Source of the DNA: Stenotrophomonas beteli
Lineage (GTDB): Bacteria; Pseudomonadota; Gammaproteobacteria; Xanthomonadales; Xanthomonadaceae
Assembly: GCF_001431665.1 (NCBI RefSeq)
Contig: NZ_LLXV01000077.1
Coordinates: forward strand, 1-64,000
DNA length: 64,000 nucleotides
Direction: 5' to 3'
Within the stretch, counting starts at the first letter, position 1; each line of letters opens with the position of its first letter. The notes beneath the pieces were generated by a model. It made no database searches. It saw only the letters and a list, made by a program, of their open reading frames with translations, and was not told where the DNA came from. Positions 1 to 8,020 of this stretch are shown here, in pieces. Made by a program: the position numbers and the translations under genes.

Positions 1-192
1 ATGGATGCCGCGGCCAAGCCTACAGGGACGTATTTACGGCGTCCCCCGCAACCGGACCCACCCCGCCAAACCCAGGAACCCAGCTTCTGCTTCGGCTGTT
101 GCTGTTGCCTTGGCCTGAAGCAGGTGCCGGGTGCAACCCGGCCGATACTCTCCCAGTGCTAGGCTGTGGCCACCGACAACCACGGAGGCGGG
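1..192. other. Window-edge intergenic stretch
   Basis: No gene is recognised here. Positions 25-45 form a short hairpin (arms GGGACG and CGTCCC) that could be a terminator for a gene outside the window or part of a dispersed repeat. GCTAGGCT at 158-165 resembles the GCTANNAT -10 motif seen before other genes in this window and lies 28 bases before the preferred start of the next gene. Confidence 0.35.
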
Positions 193-1044
193 ATGGGGGC
201 GATCGTGTTGTTGCCGCTGTGCGTGGACGACGCCGCGCTGGACCGGTGCCTGGCGGCGCTGGATGCCGGCACAGCGCCGGGTACCGCGGTCTGGCTGGCC
301 GACGACGCGCAGACCGGCCCGCGCGCGCAGGCCGTGGTCGAGCACTGGCTGGCGCACACGCCATTGCAGGCCGAATACACGCGCCGCGCGCGGCCACTGG
401 GCGAGGTGGCGCATCTGGATGAAATGCTGCGCGCCTGCGATGGCCTGGACGTGGCCGTGCTGGCGCCGGACAGCGTGCCGGCACCGGGCTGGTTGCAGCA
501 GTTGCAGGACGCCTTCGCCCGCGACGCCGCCATCGCAACGGCAACCCCGTGGTGCAATGCCGGCGAAACCGCCGCGTGGCCTCGGCTGGGCGAGATCAAT
601 CCCGAACCGCGGGACCCGGCATTGCTGGCGCAGACCTGCGCCGCGCTGCCGGCGCTGCACCCCGAACTGCCCTCGGCGGTCACCCATGCGGTGCTGGTGC
701 GCGGCAACGCCCGCCGTCGCGCCGGCGGCCTGGACGTGGACAGCTACATCGGCTGGAACGCGGCGCTGGTCGACCTGAGCCTGCGCATGGCCGGGCTGGG
801 CTGGCGCAACGTATTGTGCGAGACCGCCTTCGTCAGCCGGGCCGGCGAGGCGGTCAGCCGCGACGGCGATCTGGAAGCGCTGGCCGCGCGCTGGCCGGGT
901 TGGGTGCCGCGCCTGGCCGATTTCCTGATGCATGACCCGTTGCACGGGCTGCGGGCCGATCTGCAGCAACGCATGCGGCAGGCGATAATGCCGAGGGAAC
1001 AGGGCGACCTGTTCGTCCCGTCCGTGCCGGAGCCTCCCGTTTGA
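193..1044 (+). CDS. Glycosyltransferase family 2-like protein
   Basis: Predicted 283-residue cytoplasmic protein without signal peptide or clear membrane segment. It begins with a Rossmann-like strand (GAIVLLPLCVDDAALDRCL) like the nucleotide-sugar half of GT-A glycosyltransferases. A conventional DxD motif is not obvious, so donor binding may be weak or unusual. The ATG at 193 is preferred over the in-frame GTG at 166 because GGAGG at 184-188 is well placed before it. The stop overlaps the TTG start of the next glycosyltransferase by 4 bases, so the two are probably translated together and act on the same surface glycan (LPS O-antigen or exopolysaccharide). Family placement is moderate; acceptor and sugar are unknown. 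Confidence 0.6.
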   Translation: MGAIVLLPLCVDDAALDRCLAALDAGTAPGTAVWLADDAQTGPRAQAVVEHWLAHTPLQAEYTRRARPLGEVAHLDEMLRACDGLDVAVLAPDSVPAPGWLQQLQDAFARDAAIATATPWCNAGETAAWPRLGEINPEPRDPALLAQTCAALPALHPELPSAVTHAVLVRGNARRRAGGLDVDSYIGWNAALVDLSLRMAGLGWRNVLCETAFVSRAGEAVSRDGDLEALAARWPGWVPRLADFLMHDPLHGLRADLQQRMRQAIMPREQGDLFVPSVPEPPV

Positions 1045-1880
1045 ATGCTGCCATTGCCGCCGTTGTCGTCACCTTCCAGAGCGGCAGCACCATCGATGCC
1101 TGCCTCTCGCGCCTGCGCCGGGCGCAGGATGTAGCCGAGATCCGGGTGATCGACAACGGTTCGCTGGATGGCACGCTTGAGATCGTGCAGCGCCATGCCA
1201 GCCATGACCCGCGCGTGCGCTTCGTCGGCAACCCGGACAACCCGGGCTTCGCTGCGGCCAACAACCAGGGCGTGGCCGATTCGCGCAGCCCGTGGCTGGC
1301 CTTCATCAACCCGGACCTGATGGTCGAGCCGGAGACCCTGGCGGCGCTGCGCGCCCGTGCCGATACGCTGGGCGACTGCCTGCTGGGCGTCGAACAGGTG
1401 GATGAGCAGGGCCATGCCGATGAGGCGGTGCGGCGACGCGACCCGGACTTCCTGATGATGCTGCGGTCACCGGGCAAGGGCTCGAAGCTGGCGATTCCGC
1501 GCGACCCGTCGCAGGCATTGCAGCGGGTGCCGGCGCTGTCCGGCGCTCTGCTGATGATGCCGCGCACCTTGTTCGACCGCATCGGTGGCTGGGACGCGGG
1601 CTATCGCCTGCATGCCGAAGACCTGGACCTGTGCCGGCGCGCGCGCGCGGCGGGGGCGGTGGTGGCCATCGCCAACGACCTTCAGGTCACCCACGTGCGC
1701 GGTGTCTCCAGCCGCTCGCGTCCGTTCTTCGTTGAATGGCACAAGCACAAGGGCCTGTGGCGCTACTTCCAGAAGTTCGAGGCCGGGCAACGCTCGATGC
1801 CGGTGCGGGTGGCGGTATTTGCGGCAATCTGGGCCCACGCGCTGATGCTGGTGCCGAGGTTGCTGCGCCGGTCGTTGTAG
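1041..1880 (+). CDS. Glycosyltransferase family 2 (rhamnosyltransferase-like)
   Basis: A 279-residue GT-A fold protein resembling WbbL/RfbF rhamnosyltransferases. The family signatures are visible in order: an N-terminal VVVTFQSG strand, VIDNGSLDGT at about residues 35-44, NPGFAAANNQG at about 70-80, FINPDLMVEP (the metal/donor-binding NPD variant of DxD) near 90, and HAEDLDLCRRA near 192-202, which supplies the catalytic acidic residues. A positively charged, hydrophobic C-terminus (about 250-279) may sit on the membrane. It starts at TTG 1041, overlapping the upstream stop as TTGA, so coupling is likely. Probable role: adding a deoxysugar to a lipid-linked surface polysaccharide. A SMAG repeat begins almost at its stop codon. 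Confidence 0.8.
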   Translation: MNAAIAAVVVTFQSGSTIDACLSRLRRAQDVAEIRVIDNGSLDGTLEIVQRHASHDPRVRFVGNPDNPGFAAANNQGVADSRSPWLAFINPDLMVEPETLAALRARADTLGDCLLGVEQVDEQGHADEAVRRRDPDFLMMLRSPGKGSKLAIPRDPSQALQRVPALSGALLMMPRTLFDRIGGWDAGYRLHAEDLDLCRRARAAGAVVAIANDLQVTHVRGVSSRSRPFFVEWHKHKGLWRYFQKFEAGQRSMPVRVAVFAAIWAHALMLVPRLLRRSL

Positions 1881-1936
1881 CGCCGAGCCCACGCTCGGCT
1901 CAGGCAACCCTCCAGCTGAGCGTGGCTCGGCTCTAC
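1877..1936. repeat. SMAG-type inverted repeat dimer
   Basis: Two inverted GTAG-headed palindromes: gtagcgccgagccc at the left and gtggctcggctctac at the right. It overlaps the last codons of the glycosyltransferase and separates it from pncB. The hairpins may act as a terminator or mRNA stabiliser. Confidence 0.8.
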
Positions 1937-1986
1937 GGAAGGCAGGCGCGCCCACGGTTCACTTGGCCGGGCGCATAATCCGCACC

Positions 1987-3168
1987 ATGCCTATCATCCA
2001 GTCCCTGCTCGATACCGACCTGTACAAGTTCACCATGATGCAGGCGGTGCTGCACCAGCATCCCGGCGCCCAGGTGCAGTACCGGTTCAAGTGCCGCACC
2101 CCCGGCATCGACCTGGCCCGCTACATCGACCAGATCGACGAAGAAATCGGCCACCTGTGTGCGCTGCGCTTCAGCGATGCCGAGCTGGATTACATGCGTG
2201 GCCTGCGTTTCGTGAAGCCGGACTTCGCCGACTTCCTCGGCCTGTTCCATCTCGATCGCAAGTACATCCAGCTGCGTGCGTCGAAGACCGTGCCCGGCGA
2301 GATCGAGCTGGACATCACCGGGCCGTGGCTGCACACCATCCTGTTCGAAGTGCCGCTGCTGGCGATCATCAACGAAGTCTGGTTCCGCAACACCACCACC
2401 GCCGACTTCGCCGAGGGTGAGCGCCGTTTGCAGGCCAAGGCCGCGCTGCTGCGTGATACGCCGGGCTTCGAGCAGTGCCGCATCGCCGACTACGGCAGCC
2501 GCCGGCGCTACTCCCGCGACTGGCACGCGCGCCTGCTGCCGTTGCTGCGCGATGCACTGGGGCCGCAACTGGTGGGCACCAGCAACGTGCACTTCGCGCG
2601 CCTGTACGGCATGACGCCGCATGGCACGATGGCCCATGAGTACCTGCAGGCGTTCCAGGCACTGGGCCCGCGCCTGCGCGATTCGCAGGTGGCGGCGCTG
2701 GAATCGTGGGCGCGCGAATACCGTGGCGACCTGGGCATCGCGCTGTCCGACGTGGTTGGCCTGGACGCGTTCCTGCGTGACTTCGACATGTACTTCTGCA
2801 AACTGTTCGACGGCGTCCGCCACGATTCGGGCGATCCGTTCGACTGGGGTGACCGCATGCTCGCGCATTTCCAGCAGCGCCGGGTCGATCCGCGCAGCAA
2901 GGTGCTGGTGTTCAGTGATGGGCTGGACATCGCCAAGGTGATGCGGCTGTACGACTACTTCCGCGGCCGTTGCCAGGTCGCGTTCGGGGTCGGCACCCAC
3001 CTGACCAATGATCTGGGCCCGACCCCGCTCAACATCGTCATCAAGATGGTCCGCTGCAATGGCCAGCCGGTGGCCAAGCTCAGCGATTCGCCGGGCAAGA
3101 GCATGTGCGACGACCCCGGCTACCTGGCCTACCTGCGCCAGGTCTTCGAGCTGCCTCAGCCCGAGTAG
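1987..3168 (+). CDS. pncB: Nicotinate phosphoribosyltransferase
   Basis: A 393-residue enzyme that converts nicotinate and PRPP (with ATP hydrolysis) to nicotinate mononucleotide in NAD salvage; cytosolic. The start MPIIQSLLDTDLYKFTMMQA is the canonical family N-terminus, so the ATG at 1987 is chosen over an in-frame TTG at 1963. GTMAHEYLQAF near residue 215 carries the histidine that is phosphorylated in the enterobacterial enzyme. RHDSGDPFDWGD near 280 and FSDGLD near 310 form the phosphoribosyl-binding part. Length matches the family (about 400). It is a stand-alone gene after a SMAG repeat. Identification is secure. Confidence 0.95.
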   Translation: MPIIQSLLDTDLYKFTMMQAVLHQHPGAQVQYRFKCRTPGIDLARYIDQIDEEIGHLCALRFSDAELDYMRGLRFVKPDFADFLGLFHLDRKYIQLRASKTVPGEIELDITGPWLHTILFEVPLLAIINEVWFRNTTTADFAEGERRLQAKAALLRDTPGFEQCRIADYGSRRRYSRDWHARLLPLLRDALGPQLVGTSNVHFARLYGMTPHGTMAHEYLQAFQALGPRLRDSQVAALESWAREYRGDLGIALSDVVGLDAFLRDFDMYFCKLFDGVRHDSGDPFDWGDRMLAHFQQRRVDPRSKVLVFSDGLDIAKVMRLYDYFRGRCQVAFGVGTHLTNDLGPTPLNIVIKMVRCNGQPVAKLSDSPGKSMCDDPGYLAYLRQVFELPQPE

Positions 3169-3186
3169 GGGCGTCGCCCAGGCGCT

Positions 3187-3552
3187 TTACAGGTAATCGA
3201 CCACCACCAGGTAAGCGCCCTGCAGCGGCTGCTGCCGGGCGGCTTCCACCCGGTAGCGCTCGGAGAAGGCGATATCGCCGGCGCGCAATGCGCTGGCCGA
3301 CACCGACAGCGTCTGGCCCTGGCGCTTGCCGTCGCGCAGCGTGGCCGCCTGGCCGTCAGCCAGCGCCGTCACCGCCACCGTCGAACCCTTGGCCGACGGC
3401 GGGCAGGCCGCCAGGCTCAGCTCGCCCTGGGACAGGTTCATCGTGCAGCCCGGTTCGGCGATGCGGCCACTGAAGCGGACGCTGCCGCTGCTGGCCTGGG
3501 CCAGGGCACTGAGCGACATCAGGGCCACGCACAGCAGAAGGGAGTTCCTCAT
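3187..3552 (-). CDS. Small pilin-like secreted protein
   Basis: A 121-residue protein with a signal peptide (MRNSLLLCVALMSLSALAQA). The mature start GSVRFSGRIAEPGCTM resembles the first strand of SMF-1-type pilins (GTITFNGKVTDKTCTI), with a second Cys 15 residues later, and the end AYLVVVDYL resembles the closing pilin strand. At about 100 mature residues it is much shorter than a normal pilin (about 150). It is transcribed away from the fimbrial operon, which starts 457 bases off. It could be a minor or terminator subunit, a decoy for the chaperone, or a regulator of assembly; the function is inferred only from similarity and position. Confidence 0.65.
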   Translation of the reverse strand: MRNSLLLCVALMSLSALAQASSGSVRFSGRIAEPGCTMNLSQGELSLAACPPSAKGSTVAVTALADGQAATLRDGKRQGQTLSVSASALRAGDIAFSERYRVEAARQQPLQGAYLVVVDYL

Positions 3553-3816
3553 GACACGTTCTCTGGTTCGGTGTGTCCTAGTTAGCGACAGCTTCGACCC
3601 ACCTTTAATAGGACGAGTCCGAATCTGCTAGGGCCATCACCAACAAAGAGTGATGCGCATCAAATAAGTCGTCTTTCCCTTGAAAACTTCCGGTTTGCGC
3701 GGGTGCTGCGGGCCTCACTAGCTGCGTCAGAAAGCGCCGCTTTCCGCTCGACGGCGCCCCCGTCAATCGTCAAGCGCCCGCGCAGGCTCAATTCGGGTAG
3801 CACGTCACACATTGAG

Positions 3817-3832
3817 CGTCAATGAATTGACG
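3817..3832. promoter_or_regulatory. Perfect dyad, candidate operator
   Basis: CGTCAAT-GA-ATTGACG is a perfect inverted repeat with 7-base arms, 13 bases before the Clp-type site. A transcription factor dimer is the natural reading; its identity is unknown. Confidence 0.5.
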
Positions 3833-3845
3833 TTCAGAAAAATAA

Positions 3846-3861
3846 TGTGACTTTCATCACA
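3846..3861. promoter_or_regulatory. Clp/CRP-type binding site upstream of the pilin
   Basis: TGTGA-CTTTCA-TCACA is an exact match to the CRP/Clp consensus TGTGA-N6-TCACA. If TATACT at 3870-3875 is the -10, the site is centred about 28 bases before transcription start, where binding would block rather than recruit RNA polymerase. Clp of xanthomonads is known to be released from DNA by c-di-GMP, which would then derepress the pilin; that last step is inference. Confidence 0.65.
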
Positions 3862-3869
3862 CTTGTGCA

Positions 3870-3875
3870 TATACT
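3870..3875 (+). promoter_or_regulatory. Candidate -10 of the fimbrial operon
   Basis: TATACT, close to the sigma-70 -10 consensus, just after the Clp site. No good -35 is visible 16-18 bases upstream, where the Clp palindrome sits. Confidence 0.4.
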
Positions 3876-4009
3876 TTCGTCACGGATCCAAGGCAGGTAC
3901 ATCCGGATCCGGCCACAGGTGAGACGCAAGGATGGGTCTTGTTAGCCCGGCAGTGCTCCTTGCTTCCTCCTCTACTTTTCATCTCTTCAGTAGGGTTAGG
4001 TAAAAGCGA

Positions 4010-4549
4010 ATGCACAAGATCAACCTCATTGCCGCTCTGATGCTGGCCGCCGCTCCGCTGGCCGCCAACGCCGCCGACGGCACCATCACCTTCAACGGCA
4101 AGGTGACCGACAAGACCTGCACCATCTCGACCCCGGGCGGCAAGGATTTCGCCGTGACCCTGCCGACCGTGTCCAAGAACACCCTGGCCACCGCCGGTGC
4201 CGTGGCCGGTCGTACTCCGTTCGCCATCAACCTGACCAAGTGCAGCGCCGGCAACGTCGCCACCTACTTCGAGCCGGGTTCGACCGTCGACTTCAACAGC
4301 GGCCGCCTGGTCAACCAGGCCTCGGCCAACGCTGCCACCAACGTGCAGCTGCAGCTGCTGGGCTCGAACAACCAGTTCCTGCCGATCAAGGCTGCCGGCG
4401 CTGGCCTGGCCCAGACCAACTCGCAGTGGGTCACCGTCGGCACCGACGGCTCGGCCGACCTGAACTACTACGCTGAGTACTACGCCACTGCCGCCGCCAC
4501 CCCGGGTGACGTCACCAGCAGCGTCAAGTACACGATCATCTACAACTGA
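4010..4549 (+). CDS. smf-1: Major fimbrial subunit SMF-1
   Basis: A 179-residue pilin of the chaperone/usher class. The signal peptide MHKINLIAALMLAAAPLAANA is followed by a mature N-terminus ADGTITFNGKVTDKTC. The first Cys (about residue 38) pairs with the Cys in LTKCSAG (about 76), the usual pilin disulphide, and the protein ends in the alternating pattern KYTIIYN that donates to or accepts the chaperone strand. Mature SMF-1 builds the 5-7 nm fimbriae that mediate S. maltophilia adhesion to surfaces and cells. It is the first gene of the pilin-chaperone-usher-adhesin operon and is followed by a hairpin that probably keeps its mRNA in excess. The match to SMF-1 is from memory of the protein and the operon context. 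Confidence 0.9.
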   Translation: MHKINLIAALMLAAAPLAANAADGTITFNGKVTDKTCTISTPGGKDFAVTLPTVSKNTLATAGAVAGRTPFAINLTKCSAGNVATYFEPGSTVDFNSGRLVNQASANAATNVQLQLLGSNNQFLPIKAAGAGLAQTNSQWVTVGTDGSADLNYYAEYYATAAATPGDVTSSVKYTIIYN

Positions 4550-4568
4550 TCGTCGCCGTACCCGCATT

Positions 4569-4588
4569 GGCCGGCGTACGCGCCGGCC
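4569..4588 (+). terminator. Intercistronic hairpin after the pilin gene
   Basis: GGCCGGCG-TACG-CGCCGGCC: eight perfect pairs closed by a tetraloop, no T-tract. This is the usual place for a partial terminator or mRNA-stabilising hairpin that gives more pilin than chaperone or usher. Confidence 0.6.
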
Positions 4589-4634
4589 CGTGCTCCGCGG
4601 CCTCTGGCCACACCCCTCGAGCGTAGTTCTTCCG

Positions 4635-5363
4635 ATGAAAGCACTCTTTCCCCGGGCGCTGCTGCTGGCAGCGTTCACGCTGCCCTTCTGCCAGAACGCT
4701 CTGGCCGGCGTGGTGGTCAATGGCACCCGCGTGATCTATCCGGCGCAGGCGCGCGAAGTCACCGTGCAGGTCGACAACGTGGGCGACTCGCCGGCCCTGG
4801 TCCAGGCCTGGATCGACAGTGGCGATGCCAACCAGACCGCCGATACCAGCGATGCACCGTTCGTGCTGACGCCGCCGATCGCGCGCGTCGAGCCGGGCCG
4901 CAGCCAGGCGCTGCGCGTGATCTTCTCCGGTGCCCAGCTACCGACCGACCGTGAAACGGTGTTCTGGCTCAACGTGCTGGATGTGCCGCCGTCGCCGGAC
5001 AACGCCGACAACGGCGACCAGAATTACCTGCAGGTCGCGTTCCGTTCGCGGCTGAAGCTGTTCTACCGGCCGCAGGGCCTGAAGGGCGTCGCCAACGACG
5101 CACCGGCAGCGCTGCGCTGGTCCCGCACCGGCGACCGCCTGCGGGTGGAAAACCCCAGCCCCTTCCACGTCACGCTGGCTGAAGTGCATGCGCTGACCGG
5201 CAACAGTGAAAAGGCGGTTGAGGACAAGGGCGCGATGGTCGCGCCGAATCAGAGCCTGGAGTTCGCCGCACCGGCGGGCACCGACCAGGTGCGCTTCATC
5301 ACCATCAACGATTACGGCGGCCGGGTGGAACACACGATCCGCCTCGGCAGCACCGGGGGCTGA
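4635..5363 (+). CDS. Periplasmic fimbrial chaperone (PapD/FimC family)
   Basis: A 242-residue protein with signal peptide (MKALFPRALLLAAFTLPFCQNALA). It then has the PapD N-terminal immunoglobulin-like domain: VVVNGTRVIYPAQAREVTVQVDN contains the subunit-binding G1-region partner arginine, and ARVEPGRSQALRVIF and RETVFWLNVLDVPP are classic family blocks. The C-terminal domain begins near RLKLFYRPQGL (about 145). It folds pilins by donor-strand complementation and delivers them to the usher. The ATG at 4635 is chosen because it begins a clean signal peptide; an in-frame open extension to 4506 has no such feature. Length (about 218 mature) is normal. Confidence 0.93.
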   Translation: MKALFPRALLLAAFTLPFCQNALAGVVVNGTRVIYPAQAREVTVQVDNVGDSPALVQAWIDSGDANQTADTSDAPFVLTPPIARVEPGRSQALRVIFSGAQLPTDRETVFWLNVLDVPPSPDNADNGDQNYLQVAFRSRLKLFYRPQGLKGVANDAPAALRWSRTGDRLRVENPSPFHVTLAEVHALTGNSEKAVEDKGAMVAPNQSLEFAAPAGTDQVRFITINDYGGRVEHTIRLGSTGG

Positions 5364-5434
5364 ACGCGCCGCGCCGGCCGTGGGCCCGCGCATCCCGCCA
5401 CCGCCGCCGTGCGGCGAATTGAAGGAATGTCAGT

Positions 5435-8020
5435 GTGATCGGAAACAGATTGACATTGTCGATCCATCAGGCGATCTGCCTGTTGGCTGCCGGCGTGGCC
5501 TGCCCAGGATGGGCGCTGGCCGCACCGGCCAATCTCGGCGAACAGGCGCTGATGGCGCAGAGTGGTGCGGCCACCGCGCGTGCGCCGGAGTCGGCCCAGT
5601 TCAATTCCAGCTTCCTGTCCGGCCAGGCCAAGCAGGTCGACCTGGCGGCTTTCAGCAACGGCAACCCGATGGTGGCCGGCAGCTACCGTGTCGACGTCTA
5701 CGTCAACGGCGCCTGGCAGGGCCGTCGTGACCTGCAGTTCAAGGCCGATGCGCAGGGGCGGGTTGACGCCTGCCTGCCGCTGCCGATGCTGGAGGAAATG
5801 GGCGTGGACAGCGAGGCCGTGCTGCTGCAGCAGGACCCGGCGCTGCCGGCCGACACGACCAGCTGCGTGCCGGTGCAGCAGCGCATGGCCAACGCCTACG
5901 GTGCCTACGACAGCGGCAACCTGCGCTACGACCTCAGCATCCCGCAGGTGTTCCTGCGCCGCGAGGCGCGCGGCTACGTCAATCCGGCGCTGTGGGACCG
6001 TGGCATCAATGCCGGCTTCGTCGGCTACAGCTTCAACGCCATCGACAGCGACAGCCGCGTGGAAGGTGGCCAGCGCAACCGCAGTGCCTACCTGGGCCTC
6101 AACGCGGGCCTGAACCTGGGCGGCTGGCAGTTCCGCCATGATTCCAACCTGACCTGGAGCGATGGCGACGGCCGTCATTGGCAGAGCATCGCCACCTACG
6201 CCCAGCGCGGCATTCCGCAGGTGCGCGGCATGCTCACCATCGGTGAGGCCTATACCACCGGCGAGCTGTTCGACTCGATCGGCTACCGCGGTGCCAGCCT
6301 GGCCAGCGACGACCGCATGCTGCCCGATTCGCTGCGTGGCTACGCGCCGGTCGTGCGTGGCATCGCCGAGACCAACGCACGCGTGGAAGTGCGGCAGAAC
6401 CAGCAGCTGATCTATTCCTCCACGGTCTCGCCGGGCAGCTTCGTCATCGACGACCTGTACCCGACCGGCTACGGCGGCGATCTGGAAGTGAGCGTGATCG
6501 AGGCCGACGGCCGCCGCCGCGAGTTCAAGGTGCCGTTCGGTTCGGTGCCGCAGATGCTGCGCGAAGGCGTGTCGCGCTACGCGCTGACCGCTGGCCAGGT
6601 GCGCAACAAGCTGCTGGCCGACGAACCCTGGCTGGTGCAGGGCACCTACCAGCGCGGCATCGGCAACCAGCTGACCGTGTACGGCGGCAGCGCACTGAGC
6701 GAAGGCTACCTGTCGCTGCTGTACGGCGTCGGACTGTCCACGCGCATCGGCGCGTTCGCCGCCGATGTCACCCACGCGCGCACCTCGTTCGACCACTACG
6801 GTGACCACACCGGTGCCAGCGTGCGCTTGAGTTACAGCAACATGATCGGCGAGACAGGGACCAACCTGACCCTGGCTGCCTACCGCTACTCCACTGAGGG
6901 CTTCTACAGCCTGCAGGATGCCCTGTATGGTCGCGACGCGGACACCCGCGGCATCGATCCGACCACTCGTGGCCGCCAGCGCAGCCAGTTCCAGCTGACC
7001 CTGAACCAGCCGCTGGGCCGCCGCGGCGGTGCCCTGTACGTGACCGGCTCGGTCCGCGACTTCTATGACCGCAGCGGCACCTCCAAGCAGTACCAGGTGG
7101 GTTACAACAATGCCTGGCGTTCGGTGAATTACGGTTTCTCGGCGCTGCGCACCGAAGAGGGCGTGCTGGGCCGCTCCGACACCCAGTACCTGTTCTCGAT
7201 GAGCGTGCCGCTGGGTCGCGGTACCCACCCGGTGTCGTTCAGCGCCGACCTCGGCGCGCGCGACCGTGGTGGCTATGACAACAGCCGTGTCGGCATCACC
7301 GGTTCGGCCGGCGTGGACAACAACTTCAGCTATGGCGCGGCGCTGTCCGACTCGCGCGAGGGCGGCACCACCGCTGTCGGCAACGTCGAATACCGCAGCC
7401 GTTACTCCGCGTTGAACGCCACCTACAGCCACTCGCGCGACTTCCGCCAGGCGTCGGTCGGCGCCAACGGCAGCGTGGTGGTGCATCCGGGCGGCTTCAC
7501 CTTCACCCCGCAGCGTGGCGACACCATGGTGCTGGTCGAGGCACCGGGCGCACGCGATGCCATGGTCAGCAATGCGCCGGGCCTGCGCGTGGATGGCCGT
7601 GGCTACGCGGTGGTGCCGTACGTGTCGCCGTACCGCCTCAACACCGTCACTCTCGACCCGCAGGGCATGGCCCACGACGTCGAACTGGAAAGCACCAGCC
7701 AGTCGGTGGCGCCGTTCGCCGGTGCCATCAGCTACCTGCGCTTCGACACCCGCAAGGGCAACGCACTGCTGATCCAGGTGCGCAACTCCGATGGCCGCAC
7801 CATGCCGTTCGGTGCGCAGGTCAAGGACGAGCAGGGCCAGCCGGTGGGCATGGTCAGCCAGGGCGGGCGCCTGTACGTGCGCAGCGAGCACAACCAGGGC
7901 CGCCTGCAGGTGGAGTGGGGCGCCGGTGCCGACCAGCGCTGCACCATCGACTACCAGGTTCCGGCGGGCGCCGACGCGTCCAAGACCGGTTTCATTCCGC
8001 TGGAGGCAGCATGCCGTTGA
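5435..8020 (+). CDS. Outer-membrane fimbrial usher (FimD/PapC family)
   Basis: An 861-residue usher starting at GTG 5435, with a signal peptide ending near GWALA (about residue 29). The N-terminal periplasmic domain carries FNSSFLSGQAKQVDLAAF and the YRVDVYVNGAW block; Cys residues at about 111 and 147 (DACLPLP, TSCVPV) flank the N-terminal disulphide. The central 24-strand barrel with plug is recognisable from RGYAPVVRGIAETNARVEV and YSSTVSPGSFVIDDL, and C-terminal domains end with QRCTIDYQVP. It forms the secretion pore that polymerises pilins. Length is typical. The adhesin gene starts inside its last codons. Confidence 0.95.
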   Translation: MIGNRLTLSIHQAICLLAAGVACPGWALAAPANLGEQALMAQSGAATARAPESAQFNSSFLSGQAKQVDLAAFSNGNPMVAGSYRVDVYVNGAWQGRRDLQFKADAQGRVDACLPLPMLEEMGVDSEAVLLQQDPALPADTTSCVPVQQRMANAYGAYDSGNLRYDLSIPQVFLRREARGYVNPALWDRGINAGFVGYSFNAIDSDSRVEGGQRNRSAYLGLNAGLNLGGWQFRHDSNLTWSDGDGRHWQSIATYAQRGIPQVRGMLTIGEAYTTGELFDSIGYRGASLASDDRMLPDSLRGYAPVVRGIAETNARVEVRQNQQLIYSSTVSPGSFVIDDLYPTGYGGDLEVSVIEADGRRREFKVPFGSVPQMLREGVSRYALTAGQVRNKLLADEPWLVQGTYQRGIGNQLTVYGGSALSEGYLSLLYGVGLSTRIGAFAADVTHARTSFDHYGDHTGASVRLSYSNMIGETGTNLTLAAYRYSTEGFYSLQDALYGRDADTRGIDPTTRGRQRSQFQLTLNQPLGRRGGALYVTGSVRDFYDRSGTSKQYQVGYNNAWRSVNYGFSALRTEEGVLGRSDTQYLFSMSVPLGRGTHPVSFSADLGARDRGGYDNSRVGITGSAGVDNNFSYGAALSDSREGGTTAVGNVEYRSRYSALNATYSHSRDFRQASVGANGSVVVHPGGFTFTPQRGDTMVLVEAPGARDAMVSNAPGLRVDGRGYAVVPYVSPYRLNTVTLDPQGMAHDVELESTSQSVAPFAGAISYLRFDTRKGNALLIQVRNSDGRTMPFGAQVKDEQGQPVGMVSQGGRLYVRSEHNQGRLQVEWGAGADQRCTIDYQVPAGADASKTGFIPLEAACR

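Larger units (their letters stand above)
3553..4009. other. Regulatory region between divergent fimbrial genes
   Basis: 457 bases without a gene. The part from about 3640 to 4009 is visibly AT-richer than the coding DNA. It holds a perfect dyad (3817-3832), a perfect Clp/CRP palindrome (3846-3861), a -10-like TATACT (3870-3875) and then a leader of about 128 bases before the pilin ATG. The leader contains two GGATCC copies and a pyrimidine-rich stretch just upstream of the start. Confidence 0.7.

Noticed and set aside
3882..4009. c-di-GMP-I (GEMM) riboswitch in the pilin leader
   Set aside because: GACGCAA and CACGGA at suggestive distances resemble the GEMM core, but the GNRA-capped P2 hairpin and its receptor cannot be drawn, so chance similarity is more likely. 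A covariance-model search would settle it.
5312..7891. 859-codon open frame antisense to the usher
   Set aside because: In GC-rich DNA the frame whose third positions face the real gene's first positions often stays open. No initiation signal, His/Gln/Ala-rich nonsense composition, and the usher on the other strand is certain.
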